Origin: Clostridia bacterium
GTDB lineage: Bacteria > Bacillota > Clostridia > Christensenellales > Aristaeellaceae
Reading direction: 5' to 3'
DNA: 64,000 nucleotides
Assembly: GCA_017937655.1 (NCBI GenBank)
Contig: JAGBDE010000005.1
Coordinates: forward strand, 62,001-126,000
Position 1 is the first letter of the stretch. Every line of letters begins with the position of its first letter. This document shows positions 53,372 to 61,022 of this stretch, in pieces. The position numbers and the translations under genes were made by a program. The notes under the pieces are model-generated. The model worked only from the letters and a program-made list of their open reading frames with translations, did not search any database and was not told the origin of the DNA.

Positions 53372-55780
53372 ATGAACCACTGGACCCGTGCCAACTATCT
53401 GCCTGCGCTTCCCCTGGGCAAGGACGGCCGCCGCGCCACCGCCAGCCCGGAGCATATTCTTCTGTCCAAAAACGCCGCCAAGGAAGGCATGGTTCTGCTC
53501 AAGAACGAAAAGCATGCCCTGCCCCTGGCAAAAGGCACCCGCATCGCCCTGTTTGGCAAGGCCACCATTGACTACGTCAAGGGCGGCGGCGGCAGCGGCG
53601 ACGTGACCGTCCCCTACACCCGCAACCTGTATGAGGGCTTGTGCGAGATCGTGGATCCCCTGACCATTTTCCCGGACACGGTGGACTTTTACCGGGCCGA
53701 GGTCAAGGCCCAGTACGACGCAGGCCGCATGCCCGGCATGACCTCCGAGCCGGAGCTGCCGGACGATATGCTGAACAAGGCCCGTGCCTTCACCGACACC
53801 GCCATCGTGTCCATCAGCCGTTTTTCCGGCGAGGGCTGGGATCGCAAGTCCGCCTTTGACAAGATGGAAAAGCACACCGCCGTGGACGAGCGGGCCGTGG
53901 GCCTGAGCAACGAGATCTTTGAGCACGGCGACTTCTACCTGTCCCAGGCGGAAAAGGCCATGCTGCAAAAGGTTGGCGCTGCCTTCCCCCGGGTGATTGT
54001 GGTGCTGAACGTGGGCGGCATGATCGAGACCGCTTGCCTGGCGGAGGATCCCGCCGTCAGCGCCGTGCTGATGGCCTGGCAGGGCGGCCTGGAGGGCGGT
54101 CTGGCCGCCGCCGAGCTGCTCATGGGCCAGGGCAATCCTTCCGGCAAACTGTCCGACACCTTCGCCCGCGACCTGGGCGACTATCCCTTCGCCGAGAGCT
54201 TCTACGATTCCGACGACTACGTGGACTACACCGAAGACATCTACGTGGGCTACCGCTACTTTGAGACCATCCCCGGCGCGGCCGAAAAGGTGGTCTATCC
54301 CTTCGGCTACGGCCTGTCCTACACCAGCTTTGCCCTCACCGGCCACAGCGTCACCGTTGCCGATGACCAGGTCATCGCCAGCGTGAAGGTGATGAACACC
54401 GGCGACATGGCCGGTAAGGAGGTCGTCCAGGTTTACTACAGCGCGCCCCAGGGCAAGCTGGGCAAGCCTGCCAAGGAGCTGGGCGGCTACCGCAAGACCA
54501 GCCTGCTTCCCCCCGGCCAGGAAGAGACCGTCATCATCCGCTTCCCCATCAGCGAAATGGCCTCCTACGACGACCTGGGCAAAGTCCAGAAATCTGCCTG
54601 GCTGCTGGAAAAGGGCTGCTACAGCTTCTACATCGGCACCAGCGTGCGGGACGTGCAGAAGGCCGATACCTGCCTGAATCTGGACGATGACCGCATCGTT
54701 TGCCAGCTGACCGCCCAGATGGTTCCCACCAGCCTTGAAAAGCGCATGCTGGCGGACGGCAGCCTGGAAGCCCTGCCCACCTCCACCCCTAACGATCCCC
54801 GCCACACCGACCTTCCCCCCATGACCGACGAGATCCTGGAAGGCCTGCCGCCGGTTCGCGGCTACGATCCCCAGCCTTTCCGGGGCCGGAACAAGCCCAA
54901 CTCCCTGGTGGACGTGGCAGAAGGCCGCCTCTCCCTGGACGATTTTGTGGCAGAGCTTACCGACGAAGACCTGGCCTGGCTCATGGGCGGACAAGCCAAC
55001 ACCGGCGTTTCCAACACCTGGGGCATCGGCAACAATCCCGTTCGGGGCATCCCCAACGTGACCACCGCCGACGGCCCTGCCGGCCTGCGCATCCTGCCCC
55101 ACGTGGGCGTGACCACCACCGCCTTCCCCTGCGCCACCCTGCTGGCCTGCACCTGGGATCCCGCCGTGGCTGAGGCCGTGGGCGACGCTGGCGCGCTGGA
55201 AGTGAAGGAAAACAACATCGGCGTATGGCTGACCCCCGGCGTGTGCATCCACCGCAATCCCCTCTGCGGCCGCAACTTTGAGTACTTCTCCGAGGATCCC
55301 CTCCTCACCGGCAAGCAGGCCGCCGCTCTGGTGCGCGGCATCCAGGGCCAGCGCATCGCCGCCACCCCCAAGCACTTCGCCCTGAACAACAAGGAAACCA
55401 ACCGCCGCAACTGCGATTCCCGCGCCTCCGAGCGTGCCATCCGGGAGATTTACATCCGCCAGTTTGAGATCATCGTGAAGGAATCCAAGCCCTGGGCCAT
55501 CATGTCCTCCTATAACATCATCAACGGCCACCGGGCCTCCGAAAATGCCGACATGCTGACCCATATCCTCCGGGACGAGTGGGGCTTTGACGGCATGGTC
55601 ACCACCGACTGGTGGACCCACGGCGAGCACTACAAGGAAGCCATGGCCGGCAACGATCTGAAGATGGCCACCGGCCACCCCCTGCGCCTGCTGGAAGCCA
55701 AGGCCGCCGGCGTGCTCACCCGGGAAGCCATGGAAAAGGCCGTGAAGAACATCCTCACCCTGATCCTCCGCATCGAATAA
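53372..55780 (+). CDS. Domain-permuted GH3 beta-glycosidase
   Basis: The 802-aa protein contains all GH3 parts in inverted order. The alpha/beta-sandwich domain comes first (EGMVLLKNEKHALPLAKG at 34-51, GKLSDTFARD near 265). A fibronectin-III-like domain follows (EVVQVYYSAP near 350-430), then the TIM barrel (TADGPAGLRI, RNFEYFSEDPLLTG). The nucleophile is D746 in VTTDWW near the end. Such permuted beta-glucosidases are known from Ruminococcus and Butyrivibrio. No signal peptide, so it probably splits imported oligosaccharides in the cytoplasm. Specificity (glucose or xylose) is not readable. Confidence 0.93.
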   Translation: MNHWTRANYLPALPLGKDGRRATASPEHILLSKNAAKEGMVLLKNEKHALPLAKGTRIALFGKATIDYVKGGGGSGDVTVPYTRNLYEGLCEIVDPLTIFPDTVDFYRAEVKAQYDAGRMPGMTSEPELPDDMLNKARAFTDTAIVSISRFSGEGWDRKSAFDKMEKHTAVDERAVGLSNEIFEHGDFYLSQAEKAMLQKVGAAFPRVIVVLNVGGMIETACLAEDPAVSAVLMAWQGGLEGGLAAAELLMGQGNPSGKLSDTFARDLGDYPFAESFYDSDDYVDYTEDIYVGYRYFETIPGAAEKVVYPFGYGLSYTSFALTGHSVTVADDQVIASVKVMNTGDMAGKEVVQVYYSAPQGKLGKPAKELGGYRKTSLLPPGQEETVIIRFPISEMASYDDLGKVQKSAWLLEKGCYSFYIGTSVRDVQKADTCLNLDDDRIVCQLTAQMVPTSLEKRMLADGSLEALPTSTPNDPRHTDLPPMTDEILEGLPPVRGYDPQPFRGRNKPNSLVDVAEGRLSLDDFVAELTDEDLAWLMGGQANTGVSNTWGIGNNPVRGIPNVTTADGPAGLRILPHVGVTTTAFPCATLLACTWDPAVAEAVGDAGALEVKENNIGVWLTPGVCIHRNPLCGRNFEYFSEDPLLTGKQAAALVRGIQGQRIAATPKHFALNNKETNRRNCDSRASERAIREIYIRQFEIIVKESKPWAIMSSYNIINGHRASENADMLTHILRDEWGFDGMVTTDWWTHGEHYKEAMAGNDLKMATGHPLRLLEAKAAGVLTREAMEKAVKNILTLILRIE

Positions 55781-55792
55781 TCCACCCCATCC

Positions 55793-55824
55793 CCGGCGCC
55801 GATCCTGTGGTCAGCGCCGGTTTT
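55793..55824 (+). terminator. Intrinsic terminator of the GH3 gene
   Basis: CCGGCGC (55793-55799) with GCGCCGG (55814-55820), then TTTT. Confidence 0.8.
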
Positions 55825-55935
55825 GTGTCAAGCCGGTTTGCCATCGGCCCGGGAAAACGCAAGCGCCCCTTGGTGGATTCGTGGCCTCAGGGCGGCTACA
55901 ATGCAGGAGAGATCACATCACAGGAGGAAAACCAC

Positions 55936-56640
55936 ATGACTTTCGGAAGCAATCTGCAGTATCTGCGCAAGCTGAACGGCTCCATGACCCAGGAAAAGCT
56001 GGCGGAGAAAATGAACGTCAGCCGCCAGACCATTTCCAACTGGGAATCCGGCGATATTTACCCGGAGGTGGAAAAACTCATCGCCCTGTGCGACCTGTTT
56101 TCCTGCACCCTGGACGAGCTGGTGCGCCAGGACATGACCCAGGTGGGAAGCATCTACTCCCCCGTCCGGGTGGAAACCGTGCCCGCCTTCCGCATGGCCC
56201 GGTACACCGTCATCAGCCCTGAGCCGGAGGACGATTCCCTCGGCCGTATGAAACGCTGGGCCGACGAGACCGGCATCGCAAAACACCCGGACTACCGGCT
56301 TATCGGCTGGGATTTCCCCCGCCTGACCCAGGAACAGAAAAGCCGGTTCGGCCTCAGGGGCTACACCGCTGCATGCGTGCTGCCGGACGGTTTTGCAGGC
56401 GACTGCCCCGGCGCGGAAATGGCTTCCCAGGAGGCTGCGGACTACGCGGTCATCACCATCCGGGAGCCCTTCAAAGCGCCCTTCGCCACCATTCCCAAGG
56501 CTTACCAGCTGCTGCTTGACTATCTGCATCAAAACGGCGGCAAGGAAACCCACGGGGAGGAGTTCCTGGGCTGCTTTGAGCACGAATACGTCAAGGACGG
56601 CGTGACCTTCATGGACGTGTACATCCACGCGGGAAAGTAA
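55936..56640 (+). CDS. XRE-type regulator with GyrI-like effector-binding domain
   Basis: The 234-aa protein has an N-terminal XRE helix-turn-helix (about 1-65; MTQEKLAEKMNVSRQTISNWESG, a strong match) and a C-terminal GyrI-like small-molecule-binding domain (about 78-234; VRVETVPAFRMARYTV and a final FMDVYIHAGK). These domains bind hydrophobic drugs in BmrR/Rob-type regulators, so this is probably a drug- or metabolite-sensing regulator. GGAGG before the ATG at 55936 fixes the start; the frame is open further upstream but without support. It directly precedes the attenuator-controlled methyltransferase. Confidence 0.9.
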   Translation: MTFGSNLQYLRKLNGSMTQEKLAEKMNVSRQTISNWESGDIYPEVEKLIALCDLFSCTLDELVRQDMTQVGSIYSPVRVETVPAFRMARYTVISPEPEDDSLGRMKRWADETGIAKHPDYRLIGWDFPRLTQEQKSRFGLRGYTAACVLPDGFAGDCPGAEMASQEAADYAVITIREPFKAPFATIPKAYQLLLDYLHQNGGKETHGEEFLGCFEHEYVKDGVTFMDVYIHAGK

Positions 56641-56641
56641 G

Positions 56642-56670
56642 TTTACTCACGCCGCAAACTGTGCTATACT
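56642..56670 (+). promoter_or_regulatory. Promoter of the leader ORF and methyltransferase
   Basis: TTTACT (56642-56647), 17 nt, TATACT (56665-56670), starting right after the regulator stop. Confidence 0.7.
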
Positions 56671-56703
56671 GCCCTTGAAACCACGCAAAGGCGGTGAACT
56701 CAC

Positions 56704-56751
56704 ATGCTGAGATTCATGCGAGATAACCACTCGGTGCAGCTGAGAACCTGA
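56704..56751 (+). CDS. 15-aa leader peptide
   Basis: A short frame with AAAGG and GGTGA upstream encodes MLRFMRDNHSVQLRT and stops with TGA. Codons 10-13 overlap GGTGCAGC, the left arm of the downstream terminator-like stem. So a ribosome translating or stalled here would break that stem. This is the arrangement of drug-inducible attenuators. Confidence 0.65.
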   Translation: MLRFMRDNHSVQLRT

Positions 56752-56826
56752 CGGCAGGCTGTATCGAGTATCCATGTTGTCAGTTGGCTGCACCTTTTCT
56801 GACCCACATTCATCAGAGAAAAGGAG
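56733..56826 (+). promoter_or_regulatory. Candidate ribosome-mediated attenuator
   Basis: Stem 1:2 pairs GGTGCAGC (56733-56740) with GCTGCACC (56787-56794), enclosing CTGAC/GTCAG (56748-56752/56779-56783) and followed by TTTTCT. A second stem pairs CCTTTTCTGA (56793-56802) with TCAGAGAAAAGG (56813-56824, two-base bulge), covering the AAAAGGAG ribosome site of the methyltransferase. The stems share bases 56793-56794. Confidence 0.6.
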
Positions 56827-56834
56827 TAGTTATC

Positions 56835-57596
56835 ATGAAGAAACCCGATTTGATCGCATCCTGGAAGCAGGAAGAAAGCATTGCCCACATCCACGGCTGG
56901 GATTTTTCCCACATCGAAGGCCGCTACACCGAGGAAACCGACCTCCCTTGGGACTACCGCGAAGAGATCCTCTCCCGGCTCACCCCGGAAATGAAGCTGC
57001 TGGACGTTGACACCGGCGGCGGGGAGTTCCTCCTAGCCCTGGGCCATCCCCACAAAAACACCGCCGCCACGGAGAGCTACCCGCCCAATGTGGATTTGTG
57101 CCGGCAGGAGCTGCTGCCCCTGGGCGTGGATTTCCGTCCCGGCGACGGCGCAGATCCCCTGCCCTATCCGGACGCGTCCTTTGACATGATCATCAACCGT
57201 CACGGGGATTTCAACGCCGCGGACATGTTCCGGCTGCTGAAACCCGGCGGATGGTTCATCACCCAGCAGGTGGGCGCGGAAAACGACCGGGAGCTGGTCA
57301 AGCTCCTCATGGGCGACCTGCCCTTGCCCTTCCCGGAGCAGTACCTGCAATGCGCCCGGGAAAAGTTTGAGGCCGCCGGTTTCCGCATCTGCAAGACAGA
57401 CGAATGCTTCCGGCCTATCCGCTTCACCGACGTGGGCGCGCTCACCTGGTTTGCCCGGATCATCGAGTGGGAGTTCCCTGGCTTTTCCGTGGCCACCCAC
57501 CTGGACGGCCTGATGAAGGCCCAGCAGTTGCTGGAAAGGGACGGCTTCATCGAAGGGCAGACGCATCGGTTTATGCTGATTGCGCAAAAACCCTGA
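56835..57596 (+). CDS. Class I SAM-dependent methyltransferase
   Basis: The 253-aa protein has a Rossmann methyltransferase core. Motif I is LLDVDTGGGEFLLAL near residue 57-71, an acidic motif II in AATESYPPN, PYPDASFDMIINRHGDF (motif IV region) and RLLKPGGWFITQQVG (post-IV). AAAAGGAG nine bases upstream sets the ATG at 56835. The leader peptide and hairpins before it, and the drug-sensor-like regulator upstream, suggest a role against a ribosome-targeting compound or in drug modification. This is inferred from regulation; the sequence alone does not show whether rRNA or a small molecule is methylated. Confidence 0.85.
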   Translation: MKKPDLIASWKQEESIAHIHGWDFSHIEGRYTEETDLPWDYREEILSRLTPEMKLLDVDTGGGEFLLALGHPHKNTAATESYPPNVDLCRQELLPLGVDFRPGDGADPLPYPDASFDMIINRHGDFNAADMFRLLKPGGWFITQQVGAENDRELVKLLMGDLPLPFPEQYLQCAREKFEAAGFRICKTDECFRPIRFTDVGALTWFARIIEWEFPGFSVATHLDGLMKAQQLLERDGFIEGQTHRFMLIAQKP

Positions 57597-57601
57597 TTGT
57601 T

Positions 57602-57653
57602 TTGTGGACTCTGCCCACACCCGGCAGATACATGATGTCCCTGGACCCCCACA
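57602..57653. repeat. Dispersed intergenic repeat, left-type copy B
   Basis: It resembles 24471-24528 (GTGG..CTCTGCCCACACCCGGCAG, then ATGATGTCCC and GACCCCCACA), and here lies directly before a terminator and the right-type repeat. Confidence 0.55.
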
Positions 57654-57654
57654 A

Positions 57655-57696
57655 AAAAACCAGAACTTGCAAAGCACTCTGCAAGTTCTGGTTTTT
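57655..57696. terminator. Bidirectional intrinsic terminator
   Basis: A 16-bp stem, AAAAACCAGAACTTGC (57655-57670) with GCAAGTTCTGGTTTTT (57681-57696), between convergent methyltransferase and dehydrogenase genes. Confidence 0.93.
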
Positions 57697-57749
57697 GCAT
57701 TTTTCGGGAGGGTTTGGGAGGGGCTTCTTCCAAAAAAGCCGCCTCCCAA
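57697..57749. repeat. 53-bp hairpin repeat, right-type copy B
   Basis: This copy matches 25144-25196 at 51 of 53 bases. Both differences fall in the inner stem/loop (GGCTTCTT...AAAAAAGCC). Confidence 0.88.
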
Positions 57750-57773
57750 CTGCTCCGGGGGTATTTTCAATGC

Positions 57774-58805
57774 TTAGAAGCACTTCTCCTGCCGGTTCTT
57801 GCAGCACTCGTCCACCTTGCCGCAGCGGTAGCACAGTTCGTTTTTGCAGGCGCCGCCTTCAAAAAACTCCAGCAGGTTGTCCACCGTGGTCTCCGCGATG
57901 TTGCCGAGGGCCTCCTCCGTCAGGAACGCCTGGTGGGAGGTGACGATCACGTTGGGCATGGAAATCAGCCGGGCCAGGGTATCGTCCTCCATGATGTGGC
58001 CGGAATTGTCCTCGAAGAAAATGTCGCTTTCTTCCTCGTACACGTCCAGGCAGGCCGCACCCACCTGCCGGTCCTTGATGCCCTCCACCAGCGCGTCGGT
58101 GTCGATGAGCGCGCCCCGGGAGGTGTTGATGATCACCACGCCCTTCTTCATGCGGCGGATGGCGTCCGCGTCGATCATATGATCGGTCTCCTCGGTGAGG
58201 GGGCAGTGGAGGGAGATGATGTCGCTGCGGCGGTAGAGATCGTCCAGGGAAACGTACTCAATGCCGGAATCCTTGGCGGGGAACTTATCGTAGGCGATGA
58301 CCTTCATGCCAAAGCCCCGGCAGATGTCAATGAACACCCGGCCGATCTTGCCCGTGCCGATGACGCCCACGGTCTTGCCGTAGAGGTCAAAGCCGGTGAA
58401 GCCGTTCAGGCTGAAGTTGAAGTCCCGGCTGCGGATATAGGCCTTGTGGATGCGGCGGATGGATGTCAGCAGCAGGGCCATGGCATGCTCCGCCACCGCG
58501 TAGGGCGAGTAGGCAGGCACACGCACCACATGGATCTTGCCGAAGCAATGCTTGATATCCACGTTGTTGAAGCCGGCGCACCGCAGGGCGATGACCTTCA
58601 CGCCCATCTCGTGCAGCTTGTCGATGACGGCGGCGTTGGCGGTATCGTTGACAAAAATGCAGACCCCGTCAAAGCCGCGGGCCAGTTCCACGGTGTCCTC
58701 GCTCAGCTTGGGTTCCAAAAACTTGAACTGGATGCCCTTCTTTTCGCCCAGGGCTTCAAAACCGGGACGGTCGTAGGGCTTGGTGTCAAAAACGGCTATT
58801 TTCAT
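57774..58805 (-). CDS. ldhA: D-lactate dehydrogenase-type 2-hydroxyacid dehydrogenase with cysteine-rich tail
   Basis: The 343-aa enzyme resembles LdhA, reducing pyruvate to D-lactate with NADH. It shows VIALRCAGFNNVDI, YSPYAVAEHAMALLL, GVIGTGKIGRVFIDI (NAD motif), NTSRGALIDTDAL (Arg) and the catalytic His in VTSHQAFLTEEAL. The last 25 residues carry six cysteines (CKNELCYRCGKVDECCKNRQEKC), absent from E. coli LdhA. AAGGAGG supports ATG 58805; the frame extends 13 codons further. It follows the aldo/keto reductase by 76 bp on the same strand, a likely fermentation pair. Confidence 0.9.
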   Translation of the reverse strand: MKIAVFDTKPYDRPGFEALGEKKGIQFKFLEPKLSEDTVELARGFDGVCIFVNDTANAAVIDKLHEMGVKVIALRCAGFNNVDIKHCFGKIHVVRVPAYSPYAVAEHAMALLLTSIRRIHKAYIRSRDFNFSLNGFTGFDLYGKTVGVIGTGKIGRVFIDICRGFGMKVIAYDKFPAKDSGIEYVSLDDLYRRSDIISLHCPLTEETDHMIDADAIRRMKKGVVIINTSRGALIDTDALVEGIKDRQVGAACLDVYEEESDIFFEDNSGHIMEDDTLARLISMPNVIVTSHQAFLTEEALGNIAETTVDNLLEFFEGGACKNELCYRCGKVDECCKNRQEKCF

Positions 58806-58881
58806 TGTGTTTCCTCCTTGAACCGCCAGGATGGCGGCATGCATTTAGCTTGCTCCTTTTCCCGGCGATGATTCGGAAACT

Positions 58882-60060
58882 TTACTTCTTCATGGCCTTT
58901 GCGGCTTCCTCCCGCTGGCGGCAGATCTCCGCCCAGGAGGGGAACTGGGTCATGTGCTCGGCAAAGCTGTGCAGCACGCCGGGAATATCGATTTTCTGGG
59001 GGCAGATGGCGGCGCAGGCCCCGCAGCGGATGCAGTCCGCAGGCCGCTTGCCCTCAGGCAGAGCGTCCACCATCATGGATACGTTGAAGCTGGGCTGATA
59101 GGTATAATCATTGGCGGCGCGGATCAGGCCGGGAATGTCCAGGCCCATGGGGCAGCCCTCCACGCAGTAGCGGCAGGCGGTGCAGGGCACGGACTTTTTC
59201 AGTCCCTCGGCCAGCTTATTAAGGCAGGCTTTTTCCGCGTCAGACAGGGGCTTTTCCGCCTGGAAGGTCTTCACGTTGTCCTGCATCTGAGCCATGTTGG
59301 ACATGCCGCTCAGGATCAGCTTCACCTGGGGCACCTTCTGCAGCCAGCGCAGGGCCCAGGCAGCCTGGCTCTCGTCGGGGCGCAGGGCCTGCATCTCCCG
59401 GGCGGCCTCCTCAGGCAGATTGGCCAGCTTGCCGCCGCGGAGGGGCTCCATCACCCACACCGGAATGCCGTAGTGCTCCATCAAATCGCACTTTTCCTTG
59501 CCCTGTTGCAGCGTCCAGTCCACATAGTTCAGCTGCAGCTGGCAGAACTCCATGTCCTTGCCGTACTTGGCAAGGAAGCCTTCCAGCATCTCCACGCCGC
59601 CGTGGCTGGAAAAGCCCAGACGGCGGATGCGGCCCGCCTTGCGCTGCTCGATGAAATAGGGAATGATGCCCCATTTCTCGTCCAGGTAAGTGTCCAGAGA
59701 GTTCTCGCACACGTTGTGCAGAAGGTAGTAGTCAAAGTACTCTACGCCGCACTTTTTCAGCTGATCCTCAAAAACCTCGGCGGGGTTGTAAGTGGAGGCA
59801 ATCTGGTGGCCCGGGTATTTATCGGCCAGGAAGTAGCTCTCCCGGGGGTACTTGGCCAGGGCCTCACGCAGGGAAATTTCGGAATATCCGCCGTGGTAGG
59901 GATAGGCGGTGTCGAAGTAGTTGACGCCATTTTCCATGGCGTAGTCCACCATGGCCTGAACCTGCTCCTGGTCAATGGATCCGTCCTCCCGGGTGGGCAA
60001 GCGCATGGCCCCAAAACCCAGCATGGACAGGCGGTTGCCGTGTACTTCGCTCTGCATCAT
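58882..60060 (-). CDS. Aldo/keto reductase with C-terminal 2[4Fe-4S] ferredoxin domain
   Basis: The 392-aa protein has an aldo/keto reductase barrel (about 1-270; GFGAMRLPT, NYFDTAYPYHGG, KYPGH) and a C-terminal ferredoxin-like domain with CTACRYCVEGCPMG near 305 and CIRCGACAAICPQK near 355. The barrel likely reduces a carbonyl with NAD(P)H, and the clusters may pass electrons to or from ferredoxin. This class is common in strict anaerobes; substrates are mostly unknown. AAGGAGG precedes the ATG; it heads an operon with ldhA. Confidence 0.93.
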   Translation of the reverse strand: MMQSEVHGNRLSMLGFGAMRLPTREDGSIDQEQVQAMVDYAMENGVNYFDTAYPYHGGYSEISLREALAKYPRESYFLADKYPGHQIASTYNPAEVFEDQLKKCGVEYFDYYLLHNVCENSLDTYLDEKWGIIPYFIEQRKAGRIRRLGFSSHGGVEMLEGFLAKYGKDMEFCQLQLNYVDWTLQQGKEKCDLMEHYGIPVWVMEPLRGGKLANLPEEAAREMQALRPDESQAAWALRWLQKVPQVKLILSGMSNMAQMQDNVKTFQAEKPLSDAEKACLNKLAEGLKKSVPCTACRYCVEGCPMGLDIPGLIRAANDYTYQPSFNVSMMVDALPEGKRPADCIRCGACAAICPQKIDIPGVLHSFAEHMTQFPSWAEICRQREEAAKAMKK

Positions 60061-60103
60061 ATGTATACCCTCCTTGATGGAAAAATAAACAAAGCTCTTG
60101 ATG

Positions 60104-60133
60104 ATTATAGTGTAGCGGCCCCGTTCCTGTCAA
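60104..60133 (-). promoter_or_regulatory. Promoter of the aldo/keto reductase-ldhA operon
   Basis: On the minus strand a perfect TTGACA (60128-60133), 18 nt and a perfect TATAAT (60104-60109). Confidence 0.85.
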
Positions 60134-60166
60134 ACCAGATAACCCTGGAATATTGCAAAAAAAGCG

Positions 60167-60202
60167 TTGGAATTTCTTCCATTTTAGGGTAAAATGGAAG
60201 AA
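60167..60202 (+). promoter_or_regulatory. Promoter overlapped by a perfect 13-bp inverted repeat
   Basis: TTGGAA (60167-60172), 17 nt, TAAAAT (60190-60195). TTCTTCCATTTTA (60174-60186), GGG, TAAAATGGAAGAA (60190-60202) is a perfect palindrome over the spacer and -10, a strong candidate operator. Confidence 0.7.
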
Positions 60203-60226
60203 GCTAAAATGGGGAGGAATAGGGAC

Positions 60227-60997
60227 ATGATTCACCAGTTGGCCGATCCCGCCGCCGCGGCCCCCTTGTTTTCCGGCTGGGACGAAACATTGATCCTGTC
60301 ATCCCTCAGCGGCATGATGGGCGCCGTCTGGATGGACGACGATATGCCGGACAGCGCCATGTGCATCCTGGGCGATTTTGCTTTCTACACCGGACGGCCC
60401 AGTGAAAACCTGCTCCGCTTTTCCCCGGAGGCCGGCCCCCGGTTCATGATCCTGACGCCCCGGGATCCGGCCTGGGAAGCCGCCATCCAAAACGTTTACA
60501 CTGGCAAATGCCAGAGGGGCATCCGCTATGCCTTTGACCGCAGCAAGGCCCGGTTTGACCGGCAGCAACTTGAGGCCCTGGCAGGCGCATTGCCCATGGG
60601 CTACCGGCTCCAGGACATTGACGGCCTCCTTTACGACGAATGCCGCAAGCTGGACTTTACCTGGGATTTTGTGTCCCAGTTCCAGGACAAGGCAGACTAC
60701 CTCACCCGGGGTCTGGGCGTGGCGGCGCTTTGGGGCGATACGCTTGTTGGCGGCGCATCCAGCTATTCCGTGTTCCCCGGCGGCATCGAGATTGAGATCG
60801 ACATTCAGGAGGAACACCGCAGGAAGGGCCTGGCCTCCGCCTGCGCCGCCCAGCTGATCCTGCGCTGCCTGGACAAGGGCCTCACCCCAAGCTGGGACGC
60901 GGCCAACATGATCTCCGTGCAGCTGGCCCAAAAGCTTGGCTTCGATTCTCCCCGGGAATACCCGGTTTATTTCACAGATTTCTTTGGTCATCCCTAA
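60227..60997 (+). CDS. GNAT acetyltransferase-like protein
   Basis: The 256-aa protein resembles the GNAT_acetyltran family found in Firmicutes: a variable N-terminal half (GDFAFYTGRP, MILTPRDPAW) and a C-terminal GNAT fold with IEIEIDIQEEHRRKGLASACAAQLILRCL (acetyl-CoA motif) and WDAANMISVQLAQKLGF. Start at 60227 follows GGGGAGG; the longer frame from 60194 begins inside the -10. It probably shares the transcript with the GH2 gene 25 bp downstream. Substrate unknown. Confidence 0.85.
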   Translation: MIHQLADPAAAAPLFSGWDETLILSSLSGMMGAVWMDDDMPDSAMCILGDFAFYTGRPSENLLRFSPEAGPRFMILTPRDPAWEAAIQNVYTGKCQRGIRYAFDRSKARFDRQQLEALAGALPMGYRLQDIDGLLYDECRKLDFTWDFVSQFQDKADYLTRGLGVAALWGDTLVGGASSYSVFPGGIEIEIDIQEEHRRKGLASACAAQLILRCLDKGLTPSWDAANMISVQLAQKLGFDSPREYPVYFTDFFGHP

Positions 60998-61022
60998 CTT
61001 ACGCAAGCAGGAGGACTGGATT

